64,000 bases of DNA from Blasia pusilla. Its lineage: Eukaryota; Marchantiophyta; Marchantiopsida; Blasiales. A program made the translations under genes and the position numbers. The stretch is from the NCBI GenBank assembly GCA_050084515.1, contig CM114271.1, positions 9,734,001 through 9,798,000 on the forward strand, written 5' to 3'. This document shows positions 20,985 to 30,305 of the stretch, one piece after another; within the stretch, counting starts at the first letter, position 1; each line of letters begins with the position of its first letter. The notes under the pieces were generated by a model. The model was not told the DNA's origin, did no database searches, and saw nothing but the letters and a program-made list of their open reading frames with translations.

Positions 20985-21133
20985 TGCAACCCGTCGGATT
21001 TCTCCTGCTTGCAATTTTCACTTTATGACCACTACAACCCGTCGGATTTCTCCTCCTTGCAACTTTTCGCTTTTTGACCACTGGACCCTTTTTACCACCT
21101 CCAGGCAACCTGTCTGATTCCGACAGGTTGCCT
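20985..21133. repeat. Palindrome remnants downstream of PMP copy 2
   Basis: Two half-like units (CAACCCGTCGGATTTCTCC followed by TTGCAA) and one full dyad (GGCAACCTGTCTGATTCCGACAGGTTGCC, quoted here only as its arms CAACCTGTC and GACAGGTTG) lie between the PMP stop and the next terminal exon. The preceding 20760-20980 is 3' untranslated sequence with ATATAAAG near 20879. Confidence 0.55.
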
Positions 21134-21232
21134 GATCGGACCCTTTTGGATCAGGCAGTCTGGCAGGCTTCTTCCCTTGGCACCTTCCCCTCAACTGGTA
21201 AAGGCAGGCGTAGGCTTCTTTTCTTCTCTCAG

Positions 21233-21600
21233 ACGTGTTGGATTCCTTCTACCTGTGCGGTTTCCATAGTGGTATTACCGGGGACGGAGGAGATATTGAT
21301 ACTGGATGGGTGTCACATTGCAAAGCGTACAAGGTATACTGCCGAGGAAGGCGGTGGGACTCGAGACAGGTTACATGGGACCGTTATGGTGTACCTAGGG
21401 GGGGGCCAAGGCTCTCGAATTCGCCAACATTTTCGATCCCCGTCTACAACCGGCCAGAGGAGCCACTTGAATCCCAAGACATTCCTTTGGTATTGTCACC
21501 GAGGAGAGTTAGGAGTAAATTTGTAGATGACGAGGCTGAAGAAATCATAGACTAGGTTCAATGTACATTTGTGAGGTTCCTTCGGAGGTAATAAAGGACG
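21233..21600 (+). pseudogene. Second PMP-type 3'-terminal exon
   Basis: A TTCTCTCAG acceptor at 21232 precedes an exon ending RRVRSKFVDDEAEEIID at 21555. AATGTACATTTG and GGTAATAAAGG follow. The C-terminus resembles the PMP end (VILQELSDDDE) in being acidic, and the 3' untranslated tail aligns with that of PMP copy 2 (ATGTAC, GATATAAAGCAGAAGAT, GGTGTTTGTAAA). A minus-strand relative with the same ending (FVDDEAEEIID) lies at 54902-55028. I read it as a duplicated, diverged terminal exon rather than a separate gene; the middle of the exon has no family I recognise. Confidence 0.5.
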
Positions 21601-21689
21601 AGATGTTTTGAACCCATAATGGTGTTTGTAAAAGTTTTCTGGAATATGTTTTTGGACTTGTGGAGGTGGTGCAAGAGAAAGGCCCAGCA

Positions 21690-22375
21690 GCAGGTTGTCC
21701 AAGAACAAGTCAAGAAGATTGTACAAGGTGATAATGCAGCCAAGTCACTCCATTGACCTCAAGCCTAGAGGAGACAAGGGAGATGGTGTAGGCACTAGGG
21801 AGTCTCCAGGGTATCCAATGAAGGAGATAGAGTGCTTGATTGCTGTTGTAGAGGAGGGTTTGAACCAAGGGGGTGGATCTGATTGTTAGGGCCAAGAAAT
21901 GAAGAATAAGGGGCTAAGAAGAGGTCAATGGAGGCTGAGCTCAAATGCTTGGACTCTTGTGGGCTAGAAGATTCCTCATGGAAGCCTAGAGGACCTCATT
22001 TGAAGGCCATAAAGCTTGAGAATCCAAGGGAGAGATCTATGGAGTTGAGAGGATCCAAGGAGTGATTTCTGGAAGATTTGTGCAGGTGGAGCTAAGTGGA
22101 GGTGTGAACTGAGGGCGGGGCTCGAACCAGATTGAGAAGAAGCAAGCATGGGAAGAATATAGAGGTAGATCTCACCTTCAAGCATGTCCAAGAGACAGGT
22201 TGAGCCTATGCCATCAATATTGCTCAAGAGGCTTTAGTTAGGGCAGGTTCAGAAGTAGATGAGGTAGAAATTTCACGCAGTAGATGCCTTGGAGTAGATG
22301 CTTAGGGTTGGCATCCGGGTGGTCCTCCAACAAAAATACCAAGGGCATTGCTTTTGGTTGACCAAGATGAGGAGA
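21690..22375 (+). mobile_element. Fragment of Retro-3-type 3' non-coding region
   Basis: It aligns in the same orientation with 44160-44870 (GTGGGCTAGAAGATT, GAGGACCTCATTTGAAG, GAGTGATTT...GTGCAGGTGGAGCTAAG, GATGCCTTGGAGTAGATGCTTAGGG). Alignment ends just where Retro-3 continues into its polypurine tract and LTR. No open frame is supported. Confidence 0.7.
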
Positions 22376-22617
22376 TGTTAGGAAACTTAGGCTCACATGG
22401 AGAGTGATGGAAAAATGTTTGTAGTGGTCTTATGATGTCTACTTTTTTTTCGCCCCAAGGAAAAAGGAGGTTTTTTTAGGGCCAAATGTGGACCACTACA
22501 TACTCTCTTCTAAAGATTTCATGGATTTGAAAGCAAACAAAAATTTCAAATATGTCATAAAGTTTTGAAGAGAGGAGGCAGATTTGGCCTTTTTTTTTGA
22601 AGAGAGACTCTCCTCTT
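22376..22617 (-). mobile_element. Fragment of the T2 terminal-repeat element
   Basis: On the minus strand it matches 52895-53140: a GAGAGTCTCTCTT-type end, then AAATTTTTGTTTGC, GTGGACCACAT, CGCCCCAAGG and CTCACATGGAGAGTGATGG. It is cut at 22617 by the partial LTR of Retro-1. It is AT-rich and non-coding. Confidence 0.65.
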
Positions 22618-23032
22618 CTTTTTGGGTCTGCCGAGTGAAGAATGAATTAGGCGAACCTTTCTCATCAATGGAATAATCAACATAGAGTTGTATGGAATCT
22701 GTTTGACAGAGAGTAACCTGCCCAGATGGATTAAGTTCCGAAAGTAGGAGAAGCCAACTTTATTCTTGAGGTCTCTGTGAGGTTTCCGAGATGTCGAGAG
22801 AACAAATTGCCCTGAGCGTACTTTAAATTCCACTCGAGAGAATTGAAGAAGAAAACATAGGTACTAAAAAGGATCGGAAGATATTACTGGAATACTACAT
22901 TTGAATTACATAATCAATCACACTACTTTTACAACATAATAATCACTTTATACTCTCTTTTCATCCAACAATGATCCTCTTGGGGATCGAACTCTACAAT
23001 TGACTATAAATAAGAAACACTTAGACATTACA
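22617..23032 (+). repeat. Retro-1 5' LTR, 5'-truncated
   Basis: About 415 bp matching the last third of the LTR at 32188-33365, ending ...AGACATTACA. A spacer of 17 bases separates it from the primer-binding site. Confidence 0.9.
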
Positions 23033-23049
23033 TATAGTCGAAGACTTTT

Positions 23050-23067
23050 TGGCGCCACTGCCGGGGA
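23050..23067 (+). other. Primer-binding site, tRNA-Asp-like (Retro-1)
   Basis: TGGCGCCACTGCCGGGGA is complementary to a plant tRNA-Asp 3' end as I remember it, with small mismatches. The related remnant at 7349 reads TGGCGCCGCTGCCGGGGA and Retro-2 reads TGGCGCCGCTGCCAGGGA. It is not a tRNA gene. Between here and gag, a leader frame similar to the Retro-2 leader ORF (NNTFAALVLEKIDQLI) is interrupted by stops. Confidence 0.8.
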
Positions 23068-23572
23068 TCATATCCTTGGCTGAGAAGGGAGAGAAAGACC
23101 CACGGGGAAGCAGGGAGCGGAGAAAGAAGCTTCGCCCCTAGACGACCCCACATTCTAGTTCTTACTAATGACCATCGGCTAGCTCTAGCGACCCCCGTAA
23201 GACAATGTATGCTTGAAGATAACAATACATTTGCTGCATTGGTGCTAGAGAAGATAGACCAACTAATTAGAATGGTCAAAGAACCAGTCGCCGAATGGTG
23301 CTTCGCCCATGGACGATAGTTGTACTTGGTGAAAATCCGTTACTTCTGTTTATGGGAGGAAAACCTGGCAAGAAGCGTAGGAGCACCAGGCACCCTCCTG
23401 TAGATGTAAAAAGAATCAGTAGTTAACCTCCCTCCATGGACCCTTACCCTATCGCCACCGTGGGGGTGAACGCAAGTTGCCAAATCCCACAAGAGACTTA
23501 TGGAAGGCTCTCAGCCCTCTTCGCGAGAGCAAATGAGTTGATCGGGTTGAAGCAGCGAGAATAAAGAACGGC

Positions 23573-24583
23573 TTGAGACCGCCTGGTTCGTCTCCAAGTC
23601 TTCGTCCTCGTCCGAAGGCGAAGAGCAAGAAGAAGGAAAGGGACAAATTCTCCACTACGTCCCCTGCCAGTTCGCAGTCGGACGAAGAGTCGTCATGGGA
23701 CCCCTTTGGGGAGTCAGGGATCGAGGAGCCGATCAGAGCACCTCGGTCGGCACCTTTACCTCCTCCCTCTCGAGCATCAAGCCCGAGAGCCAGCAGGAGA
23801 GCAGTTCCCATGGCCAACACTAGAAAAACTCTGCTAAGGTACCCCACCTTTGCTGAGGGACGACGAGACGATGTGGATAACTTTGTTCTTGAATTCACCC
23901 ATGTCGCAAAAGCCAACGGGGAAGGGGCAGAGGAGGATTTGTTACAAGTCTTTCCGGGCCTGCTCAAGAAGCGAGCAAGCCAGTGGTACGAAGGTCTCGG
24001 AGCAAAAGTCACGGAAACCTGGAAAAGGGTCTTGGAATCCTTCCTATATGAGTTCCGCGACTTGGAGTTCGAGGACATGCTTCTTACAAAGCTTCGCGAC
24101 CTGAAGCGAAGAAAGAAGGAGACCCTCCGGGAATATACCCAAAGGTTCCGGAGCCTTGTGAATAAGCTGGAGCACACGACTACCTCCCAATTGGTAGATT
24201 GGTTCGTGTCCGGCTTGTCCAAAGAAATGGATCGGTATTGCCGGAGAGGCCAACAGGATTCCCTGGAGGCGGTCATAGCCTCCGCTGAGGCGTATGAAGC
24301 CTCAGAAAAGTCCCGCCAAACACGAAGACGGCGTCACCAATGGAGAGGGGCGTCGCAGACTAGTGCTTCGTCCGAAGACGAAGCGTCCTCCACAGACACG
24401 GAATCCTCTACGGAGGATTCGTCCGAGTCCTCGGACTCGGAGCAGGAGGTAAAAGCTAAAAGGAAAGGGAAGAGCAGGCATCATCGCTCCCCCAAGCACC
24501 AAGCGTCGTCCTCAACGGTCGGAAAGTCCAGTAAGAGGGACGGCAAGGAAGGCCGGCAAGTCGGCCATGGAGGAACTCAGTAA
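23573..24583 (+). CDS. Retro-1 gag
   Basis: 336 residues in one open frame. The retrotransposon gag core spans roughly residues 80-245 (NTRKTLLRYPTFAEGRRDD, KKRASQWYEGLG, WKRVLESFLYEFRDLEFED, LREYTQRFRSLVNKLE, QLVDWFVSGLS). A serine/acidic tail follows (SSEDEASSTDTESSTEDSSE) and then a basic patch. It would build the virus-like particle. The start could be earlier or later; the conserved part begins at MANTRKTL (23811). It overlaps the zinc-knuckle frame by 17 bases in a different frame. The sequence is very similar to Retro-2 gag. Confidence 0.85.
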   Translation: MRPPGSSPSLRPRPKAKSKKKERDKFSTTSPASSQSDEESSWDPFGESGIEEPIRAPRSAPLPPPSRASSPRASRRAVPMANTRKTLLRYPTFAEGRRDDVDNFVLEFTHVAKANGEGAEEDLLQVFPGLLKKRASQWYEGLGAKVTETWKRVLESFLYEFRDLEFEDMLLTKLRDLKRRKKETLREYTQRFRSLVNKLEHTTTSQLVDWFVSGLSKEMDRYCRRGQQDSLEAVIASAEAYEASEKSRQTRRRRHQWRGASQTSASSEDEASSTDTESSTEDSSESSDSEQEVKAKRKGKSRHHRSPKHQASSSTVGKSSKRDGKEGRQVGHGGTQ

Positions 24584-25427
24584 ACAAATGGCTGAGTTGA
24601 AGGTACATCTGGAGGCCCAGAAGGACCCAAGGAGACGACCCGGGCTAATGAGGCCACCCATTTGGTGTAGTAGTTGTGGAACCCTGGGGCATACAGTACA
24701 AGAATGCCCTACTCTGAGGGATCTACGGTGGATCCAGGAAGAGGCCCCTATTGAAGAAGGATGGTATGAACCACAACAGTGGGAAGGGTGCTATGCCGTC
24801 CAAGCGGTGCCACCCCCAAACCTTGGGAGAAGCTGGATCACGCGGTATGTACCTCCGGAATTTGGAGAACAGAGACCCCTGAGACAGATTATGGGTGCGG
24901 CGGCCTTCACGCCACCCATCAAACAAAATTGTTGTTATAACTGCTGCGCAGCAGCCCATTGGGCCAATAATTGCCCAAACCCGAAGCGACCAGTGGGACT
25001 CAATCCCTTATGCGGGAACTGCAAGAAGGGCGGGCACACTGCCGTGGAATGCCTGGAGCCCAAAGTTCTGCGTTTGTTGGTCAGATACGTAAATACTTTA
25101 GCGGCTCAATCAGAGCCCAAAAATGATGTAAATGTACAACTGGTCCGGGTGGAAGAAGTAGTGTCCCCGAGACCAAAGCGAGTCACCATCAGTGAGGAAG
25201 ACTCGATCGAAGGGGCCAACGAGGAATCATCGGACTGGCCCAAAGAGTTCCAAGAAACTGTGTTTGCGGTCACCATGAGGTCGAAGAGTCAGACCGCGGG
25301 GATCCCAAAGGTAAAGAAGGGTGCTTCGTCTTCGCGCGAAGCTAAGGAGCCCAAGAACAAAGCTGTGAACACCTTACGTGCCGGGAAGGCCATCCTCAAA
25401 GGCGATGTGGACCCGGCCTTTGACTGA
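24567..25427 (+). CDS. Retro-1 zinc-knuckle (nucleocapsid-like) segment
   Basis: 286 residues. Three CCHC-type knuckles are visible: CSSCGTLGHTVQEC, CYNCCAAAHWANNC and CGNCKKGGHTAVEC, which would bind the RNA genome. The second has C where the Retro-2 copy has G (CYNCGAADHWANNC). The family probably reads gag through this segment as one polyprotein; here the frame changes at the start and a TGA ends it at 25425, just before protease. The tail after residue 170 is serine-rich and low in recognisable structure. Confidence 0.8.
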   Translation: MEELSKQMAELKVHLEAQKDPRRRPGLMRPPIWCSSCGTLGHTVQECPTLRDLRWIQEEAPIEEGWYEPQQWEGCYAVQAVPPPNLGRSWITRYVPPEFGEQRPLRQIMGAAAFTPPIKQNCCYNCCAAAHWANNCPNPKRPVGLNPLCGNCKKGGHTAVECLEPKVLRLLVRYVNTLAAQSEPKNDVNVQLVRVEEVVSPRPKRVTISEEDSIEGANEESSDWPKEFQETVFAVTMRSKSQTAGIPKVKKGASSSREAKEPKNKAVNTLRAGKAILKGDVDPAFD

Positions 25428-25556
25428 AGTCATCCGAAATACTTCCATCAGGATGTAGAGGACCAGATTCGTGCTCAAGTTTGTGAGGACCAGGAACCAG
25501 AGGGGAAACGGACCCCAGAGAAGACAAAGGCCAAACCAAGTACGACAGTCCAAGCC

Positions 25557-26366
25557 ATGGCAACATCACCGCTGGTCCTAGAAGCTTACGATTTACTGAG
25601 GGACTTGGCGTCAACCCCGGCCAACATAACCCTGCTACAGTTGCTAATGGATAACCCAATATACGGAAAAATCTTGCAGCAGTGGAAAATCAGCCGCAAA
25701 AGACCCAGGAAGTCGGCGAAGCATCTGCCAGTGGTGGATTTGTTCCGTATTGAAGTAGAAGACTTGGGAGCCCCAGAAGTGGAGGTGGAAATTGAGGGCC
25801 ATACTATTAAGAAGGTCCCCATTGATTCCGGAAGCGGAATCAATATTATGACGGAGCAAAAAACTCGGGCCCTAGGATACACGGTGTACGAGCCCACAGA
25901 CAAGTATTTGCGGTTTGCGGATCAATCCCGGAAGAGACCCCTCAGACAGCTCACGCAAATTCCGACCATGCTCGGGGGGGTGTTGTTTCTATTGGACTAC
26001 TTAGTCTTGCAGCCCTTGACCGCGACGGGCTATCCTTTGCTCATCGGAAGACCCTGGCTGTATGGCGCGAGGGTGACTACAGATTGGAAAAGGCGACGTT
26101 TCACGTTCCAGGCGCCGAATCAGGTCTCGAAGCGGCTCATCAAGCTGTCGTGGAAATCTCGACCACCCCAAGGAGAGACGCCACCGACTGACGACGGCTA
26201 TACGTCAGATCAAGACAACACCACCGCTATGGAGTCCTCGTCCCAGGTGTATTATTTAGAATGTTATGAAATAGACGAGGAGTCGGTACCCTCCAAGCCA
26301 AGGTCGACTCGAGAGGAAGAGAAGCTAGGTCATAGCACCTTCCAGTTTACATTCCTCCATGGATGA
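25557..26366 (+). CDS. Retro-1 aspartic protease segment
   Basis: 269 residues. The active-site motif is VPIDSGSGINIM (about 25815-25852), followed by a typical retropepsin second half (PLLIGRPWLYGARVTTDWK). It would cleave the Gag-Pol polyprotein. The C-terminal 70 residues are an acidic linker to RT (PPTDDGYTSDQDN). It runs into the RT frame with an 8-base overlap in another frame; the sister element Retro-2 has a longer linker there, so some sequence has been lost. Confidence 0.85.
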   Translation: MATSPLVLEAYDLLRDLASTPANITLLQLLMDNPIYGKILQQWKISRKRPRKSAKHLPVVDLFRIEVEDLGAPEVEVEIEGHTIKKVPIDSGSGINIMTEQKTRALGYTVYEPTDKYLRFADQSRKRPLRQLTQIPTMLGGVLFLLDYLVLQPLTATGYPLLIGRPWLYGARVTTDWKRRRFTFQAPNQVSKRLIKLSWKSRPPQGETPPTDDGYTSDQDNTTAMESSSQVYYLECYEIDEESVPSKPRSTREEEKLGHSTFQFTFLHG

Positions 26367-27690
26367 AATGACAGGCATTCCCGCACAATATGGTGAACAC
26401 CGAATTGATCTTAAAGAAGGGGCGGTCCCGGTGCGAATGCGACAATATCGACTGAATCCAAAGTACTCATTGTTAGTCAAGGACGAGATTGATCAGCGTC
26501 TCGAGGCAGGAATAATCTATCCGATGTTAAGCAGCGAGTGGGTGTCGCCCATCGTAATTGTGCCTAAAAATGGGCAAAATCCGAGTGTGCCAGGACTATC
26601 GCAATTTAAATGCTGCCACCTTAAAAGACCACCATCCTCTACCTTTCACTGACAGTATTTTGGATAAAGTGGCCGGGCACGAGCGTTATACTTTCTTGGA
26701 CGGATATTCGAGGTACAACCAGGTATCCATACAAGAAAAGGATCGTCCCCTCACAACGTTCACGACGGACTGGGGAACTTTCGCATATCGTGTAATGCCT
26801 TTTGGGTTGTGCAATGCCTCAGCTACTTTCCAACGGATGATGATCTCCATCTTCCAGGAGTATCTGCGGAAGTTCGTGGAAATCTTTTTAGACGATTTTT
26901 TAATCTTTAGCACGCAGGCCGAACATCTGGAAAAGTTAGAGTTAACACTCGCACGCTGTCGCGAAGTGCATTTGTCCCTTCATCCGGACAAATCATATAT
27001 CGCTATGAAACAAGGAATTCTGCTGGGACACCGAGTGTCGGCGCAAGGAATTGAGGTCGACAAGGCCAAGGTGGATATTATTGTCGCATTGGAACCACCT
27101 ACTAATCTCTGGGAATTGAGAGGATTCTTGGGACATGTCGGGTACTATCGACGGTTTATTAAAGATTACGCGGTAAAAGAGGGCGCTCTTACTGCATTAC
27201 TTAAGAATACCACCGAATGGGAGTGGACACCAGCGTGCCAAGTGGCATTCGACACCTTAAAAGACGCATTGCAAAAGGCTCTTTCCGGTCCCCGATTGGA
27301 CCAAACCCTTCCACGTATATGTGGACACATCCTCATTTGCCATTGGAGTAGTGCTCAGCCAATTGGATGAGCACAAACATGATTTTCCAATTTACTACGC
27401 CGGCCGACAACTATCGGCGGCAGAGCATAAATATACAACTACCGAATGAGAGGCGTTAGGCATGGTCTTCTCATGTAAAAAGTTCCGACACTATTTATTA
27501 GGGTACGAATTTGTCTTTCATGTGGATCATTTTGCACTCAGACCCTTAATGGTGAAAGCCGACCTGTCAGGACGCATTGCACGGTGGATCTTATTGCTAC
27601 AAGAATTCACATTCGATGTTGTGACCCGTGCCGGCAAGGTGCATACCAATGCCGATTTTCTTTCCCGGTTGAGGATGACAAACGCGGACC
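26359..27690 (+). pseudogene. Retro-1 reverse transcriptase and RNase H
   Basis: The RT start is GEHRIDLKEGAVPVRMRQYR, SEWVSPIVIVPK. A frameshift near 26565 leads to KIRVCQDYRNLNAATLKD, YTFLDGYSRYNQVSI and MPFGLCNASATFQRMM, with the catalytic IFLDDF at about 26880-26898. The connection domain LRGFLGHVGYYRRFI follows. RNase H begins after another frameshift near 27320 (VDTSSFAIGVVLSQLDEHK) and holds KKFRHYLLGYEFVFHVDH. A TGA near 27447 interrupts it. The enzyme would copy the element RNA into DNA; this copy cannot be translated whole. Confidence 0.9.
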
Positions 27691-28914
27691 TCACCCAATC
27701 TGTCGATGATACCTTTCTCGATGAAGATCTGTTCCAGATAACAGAGGAACGGTTGAGCCAGTCTTTTTATGAGGATATTCTACGGTTTCTAATGACTCTA
27801 CGACTTCCTACCCCGATGACAGCGGAAGAACGCGCAGTTTTTTTACATCGGATAGGCCCATATGAGATCTGTCAAGGGGTCTTATTCAAATTAGGTGCTG
27901 ATGAAAAGCATCGAAGATGCTTGGAAGTCAAGAGGTTCCCAGTCATCGAGCCCTGCATATGGCTGATTCCGGTGGACACTATGCGGTAAAAAATACCGTT
28001 AAGAAAATTTTGGCCGCACGTTATTGGTGGCCGACCATGTACAAAGACGTAGGTAATTTTATTCGGAGTTGTGATGCCTGTCAAAGGGCAGGTCGACCCA
28101 CGGCGACTACGTGGTGGCCTTTGGTCCCCATCATGCCCCTAGCTCCTTTTGAAAAATGGGGCATTGACTTCGTGGGCCCTATCTCCCCGGCCACTCGCCA
28201 AACCCGGCAGAAGTATATTCTTATCGCGCGTTATGGCTGTCCGTTGGAACTAGTAAGTGACCGTGGAACGCACTTCCTGAACCAGACTATTGAGTCTCTC
28301 ACTTCCCACTTTCTCATTAAGCATCGGAAAACCACTCCCTACAACCCTAAAGCCAACGGGTTGACGGAAAAATCTAACGGCCTCATTTGCGAATATTGAA
28401 TCGCTTAACGGTAACATATTCCTATGATTGGGACACAAAAATTGCCCCGGCATTATGGGCGCATCGAGCAGATTGAGAAGGTGGCGACAAAATACACCCG
28501 TTCTTCCCGACTTATGGCGTACATCCCTTAACACCTATTCAATGGGCATTGCCCACTTATCGGGTATTGAGGGAACAAGAACGGAGGTGGGGGGCGGTTA
28601 TCGAACACAGGAATGAGACCCTAGTGGAGTTGGAAGAGGCACGCATGCTCGCGTTACGCCGGACAGCCCAAGTGCAAAAAGAACGTAAGAAACGTTACGA
28701 TCGACATTTCCGGCCACAATCTATCAGTGTTGGAGACTTAGTGCTATTGTATGATAACCGGCGACTAAAGTTCCCCGGAAAATTAAAATTAAATTGGATG
28801 GGACCTTACCGGGTATTGGCCATCTATGATAATGGATCCCTACAATTAGAAACCTTACAGGGAGAATCCCTGCCCACGCAAGTCAATGGCATGCATGTGC
28901 GCCGGTATTAGGAG
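27690..28914 (+). pseudogene. Retro-1 integrase
   Basis: The zinc-binding start survives as HMADSGGHYAV...CDACQRAGR after a frameshift near 27925. In the catalytic core the first acidic residue is in KWGIDFVGP, the second in ELVSDRGTHF and the third in NGLTEKSNG. Between KYILIA and RYGCP about 35 residues present in Retro-3 are missing in frame (28225 region). A TGA at 28397 and a further frameshift precede the C-terminal domain (KERKKRYDRHF, VGDLVLLYDNRR, FPGKLKLNWMGPYRVL), ending at TAG 28909. There is no chromodomain. Confidence 0.88.
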
Positions 28915-28965
28915 CCCGAACTTGAGGATAACTGAAACAGGAGGAAGGGGGTAGGCGAACGCCCC

Positions 28966-29060
28966 GTGCTTCGCGAAGCCGCGAAGCACCGAAGTTCAAG
29001 ATATGCGTGCTTCGCGAAGCAGCGAAGCACCGAGGTTCCAGACATCCCATGCTTCGCGAA
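28966..29060 (+). repeat. Tandem GCTTCGCGAAGC hairpins after Retro-1 pol
   Basis: Three units of about 45 bp, each with GTGCTTCGCGAAGC followed by GCGAAGCAC, capable of nested hairpins. The word CGAAGC/GCTTCG also recurs in the Retro-1 and Retro-2 LTRs (32400-32500, 38040-38260) and in their gag tails. The remaining spacer 29061-29246 and 30272-30305 shows nothing else. Confidence 0.75.
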
Positions 29061-29246
29061 GCAGCGAAGTGCAGGAAGTGAGGGAGGGGGAGCGTGGCAA
29101 AAATGCGAAGTGCCCACCTTCTTGTTACAGCCCTGGCGCCACGACCAAGAACGGACAGGGGGAGCGGACTGTAAGAGCAGTCCGGCGTAACCAAGCGGGT
29201 ATTTTCATGGACAGGATCACCACAAAGTTGCATAGCAGGCCAAAGC

Positions 29247-30271
29247 TGTCGCGACCCTCATAACCAAACAACACCAAATACGCGCCAAGCGAAACATCAG
29301 AACTCAAAGGAACTCACGCCGCGAGGTTTGCGCTTTGGAGAGGCGTTTGGAAGAGTCTCTTGGAAAAGTCTAAGAGACGAAACGCGGAACAGAGTTGTGC
29401 GTTTCATGCGTTAGTGGTCGCAACCAGGAAACCTAGACCAAACGCGAGCCGAGACTTGAGATGAGTTGAGTCTTGGAGGTTGGTTGCCAAAGAGGTGAGA
29501 ACCAGTTTGGAACGCGACTAGCGTTTGGGAGAATCTGACTGTGTTTAGGACCATAACATTGAGCTCCGAGATGCGTTCGGGACAAGTAAGGGCGCGTTGG
29601 AAAGCTGATTTTGAGACGCTTCCAACGCATCAAAGATCTCAGCAAACTCATAAGTACAGGCTGAGATATTGGCCGAAAACGATTCAGAGAGCAATCGGGT
29701 TGAGGGCCAATTGGAGGGGCCCGGGTGTCTTTCCCTAAATGTAGGGGGCCCCCGGAGATCCCCAGAAGTACTAGTAAGGGGAGTACCTTCTCTGAGATGT
29801 CTCGAGAAACAAAACCCCACTTTGGGCGCCAAACGGCGTTTCAGAGGCACGGGATGAAACGGGAGTTTGGCGCGGAAACCCGAAACCCAAACCTGATCCA
29901 AGGGAGTGTACTTTGTACGCCACACTTGGATTCCAACCCGAGATTCACTTTGTGCAAGTCTTGGTGAGGAACTCATTGGATGTTCATCGGACAATTGGAA
30001 CCGCTAGGCGCGAAACGCCGTTTCAGGTTCCTGAACCGACCAGAAAGTCTGTCCCAAGTCTTTCGAGACTTGCCCGTGTTGGAAACCGCGAAACTAGGAA
30101 GGTTGAGCTTGAAGAGAGAGTCCGAGACGAGAACTTGGAAAGTAATCCCGCTGATTGATCCAAGACCCGACTAACCGGTGCGTGTTTGGATGCGATCAGC
30201 GTGAGAGCGTGACCATCAACGACGCTTCGCAACAAACAAGATTAACGTTCAAGGAGAGTAGGCGCACGACA
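29247..30271 (+). mobile_element. Solo LTR of Retro-4 family, with target duplication
   Basis: 1025 bp, beginning TGTCGCGACCC and ending GCGCACGACA. It is flanked by AAAGC at 29242-29246 and AAAGC at 30272-30276. This is the expected result of recombination between the two LTRs of an inserted element, leaving one LTR and an intact 5 bp duplication. The full-length homologue is the inverted LTR at 16095-17118. It lies in the non-coding spacer of Retro-1 and so is younger than Retro-1. Confidence 0.93.
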
Positions 30272-30305
30272 AAAGCGGGGTGTCCATCGAGATCAACCTA
30301 GCAAC

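Larger units (their letters stand above)
9188..20990. mobile_element. PM-MULE copy 2
   Basis: This is the longest copy: transposase minus (9590-13087) and PMP plus (13251-20759). The left end begins GAGGTGCGGTAAGAGG and interrupts PMP exon 3 of copy 1, so copy 2 either inserted into copy 1 or was joined to it. The ~1 kb intergenic region with its palindromes and PMP promoter is deleted (junction near 13229). A truncated chromovirus occupies 16095-19088. The right end is not resolved; PMP stops at 20759, and non-coding sequence with palindromes continues to at least 21133. Confidence 0.65.

Noticed and set aside
23449-24276. Long minus-strand frame opposite Retro-1 gag, and the 35099-35923 plus-strand frame opposite Retro-2 knuckles
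   Set aside because: They are shadows of the coding strand, with no independent homology or start context.
24560-24590. Programmed frameshift between gag and the zinc-knuckle frame of Retro-1
   Set aside because: The relative frame change differs from that in Retro-2, where gag ends earlier, so the overlaps look like separate mutations.
29545-29994. Minus-strand 149-residue frame in the solo LTR, and its counterpart at 16398-16820
   Set aside because: Non-coding LTR sequence. The two copies keep the frame only because the LTRs are similar; no domain is seen.
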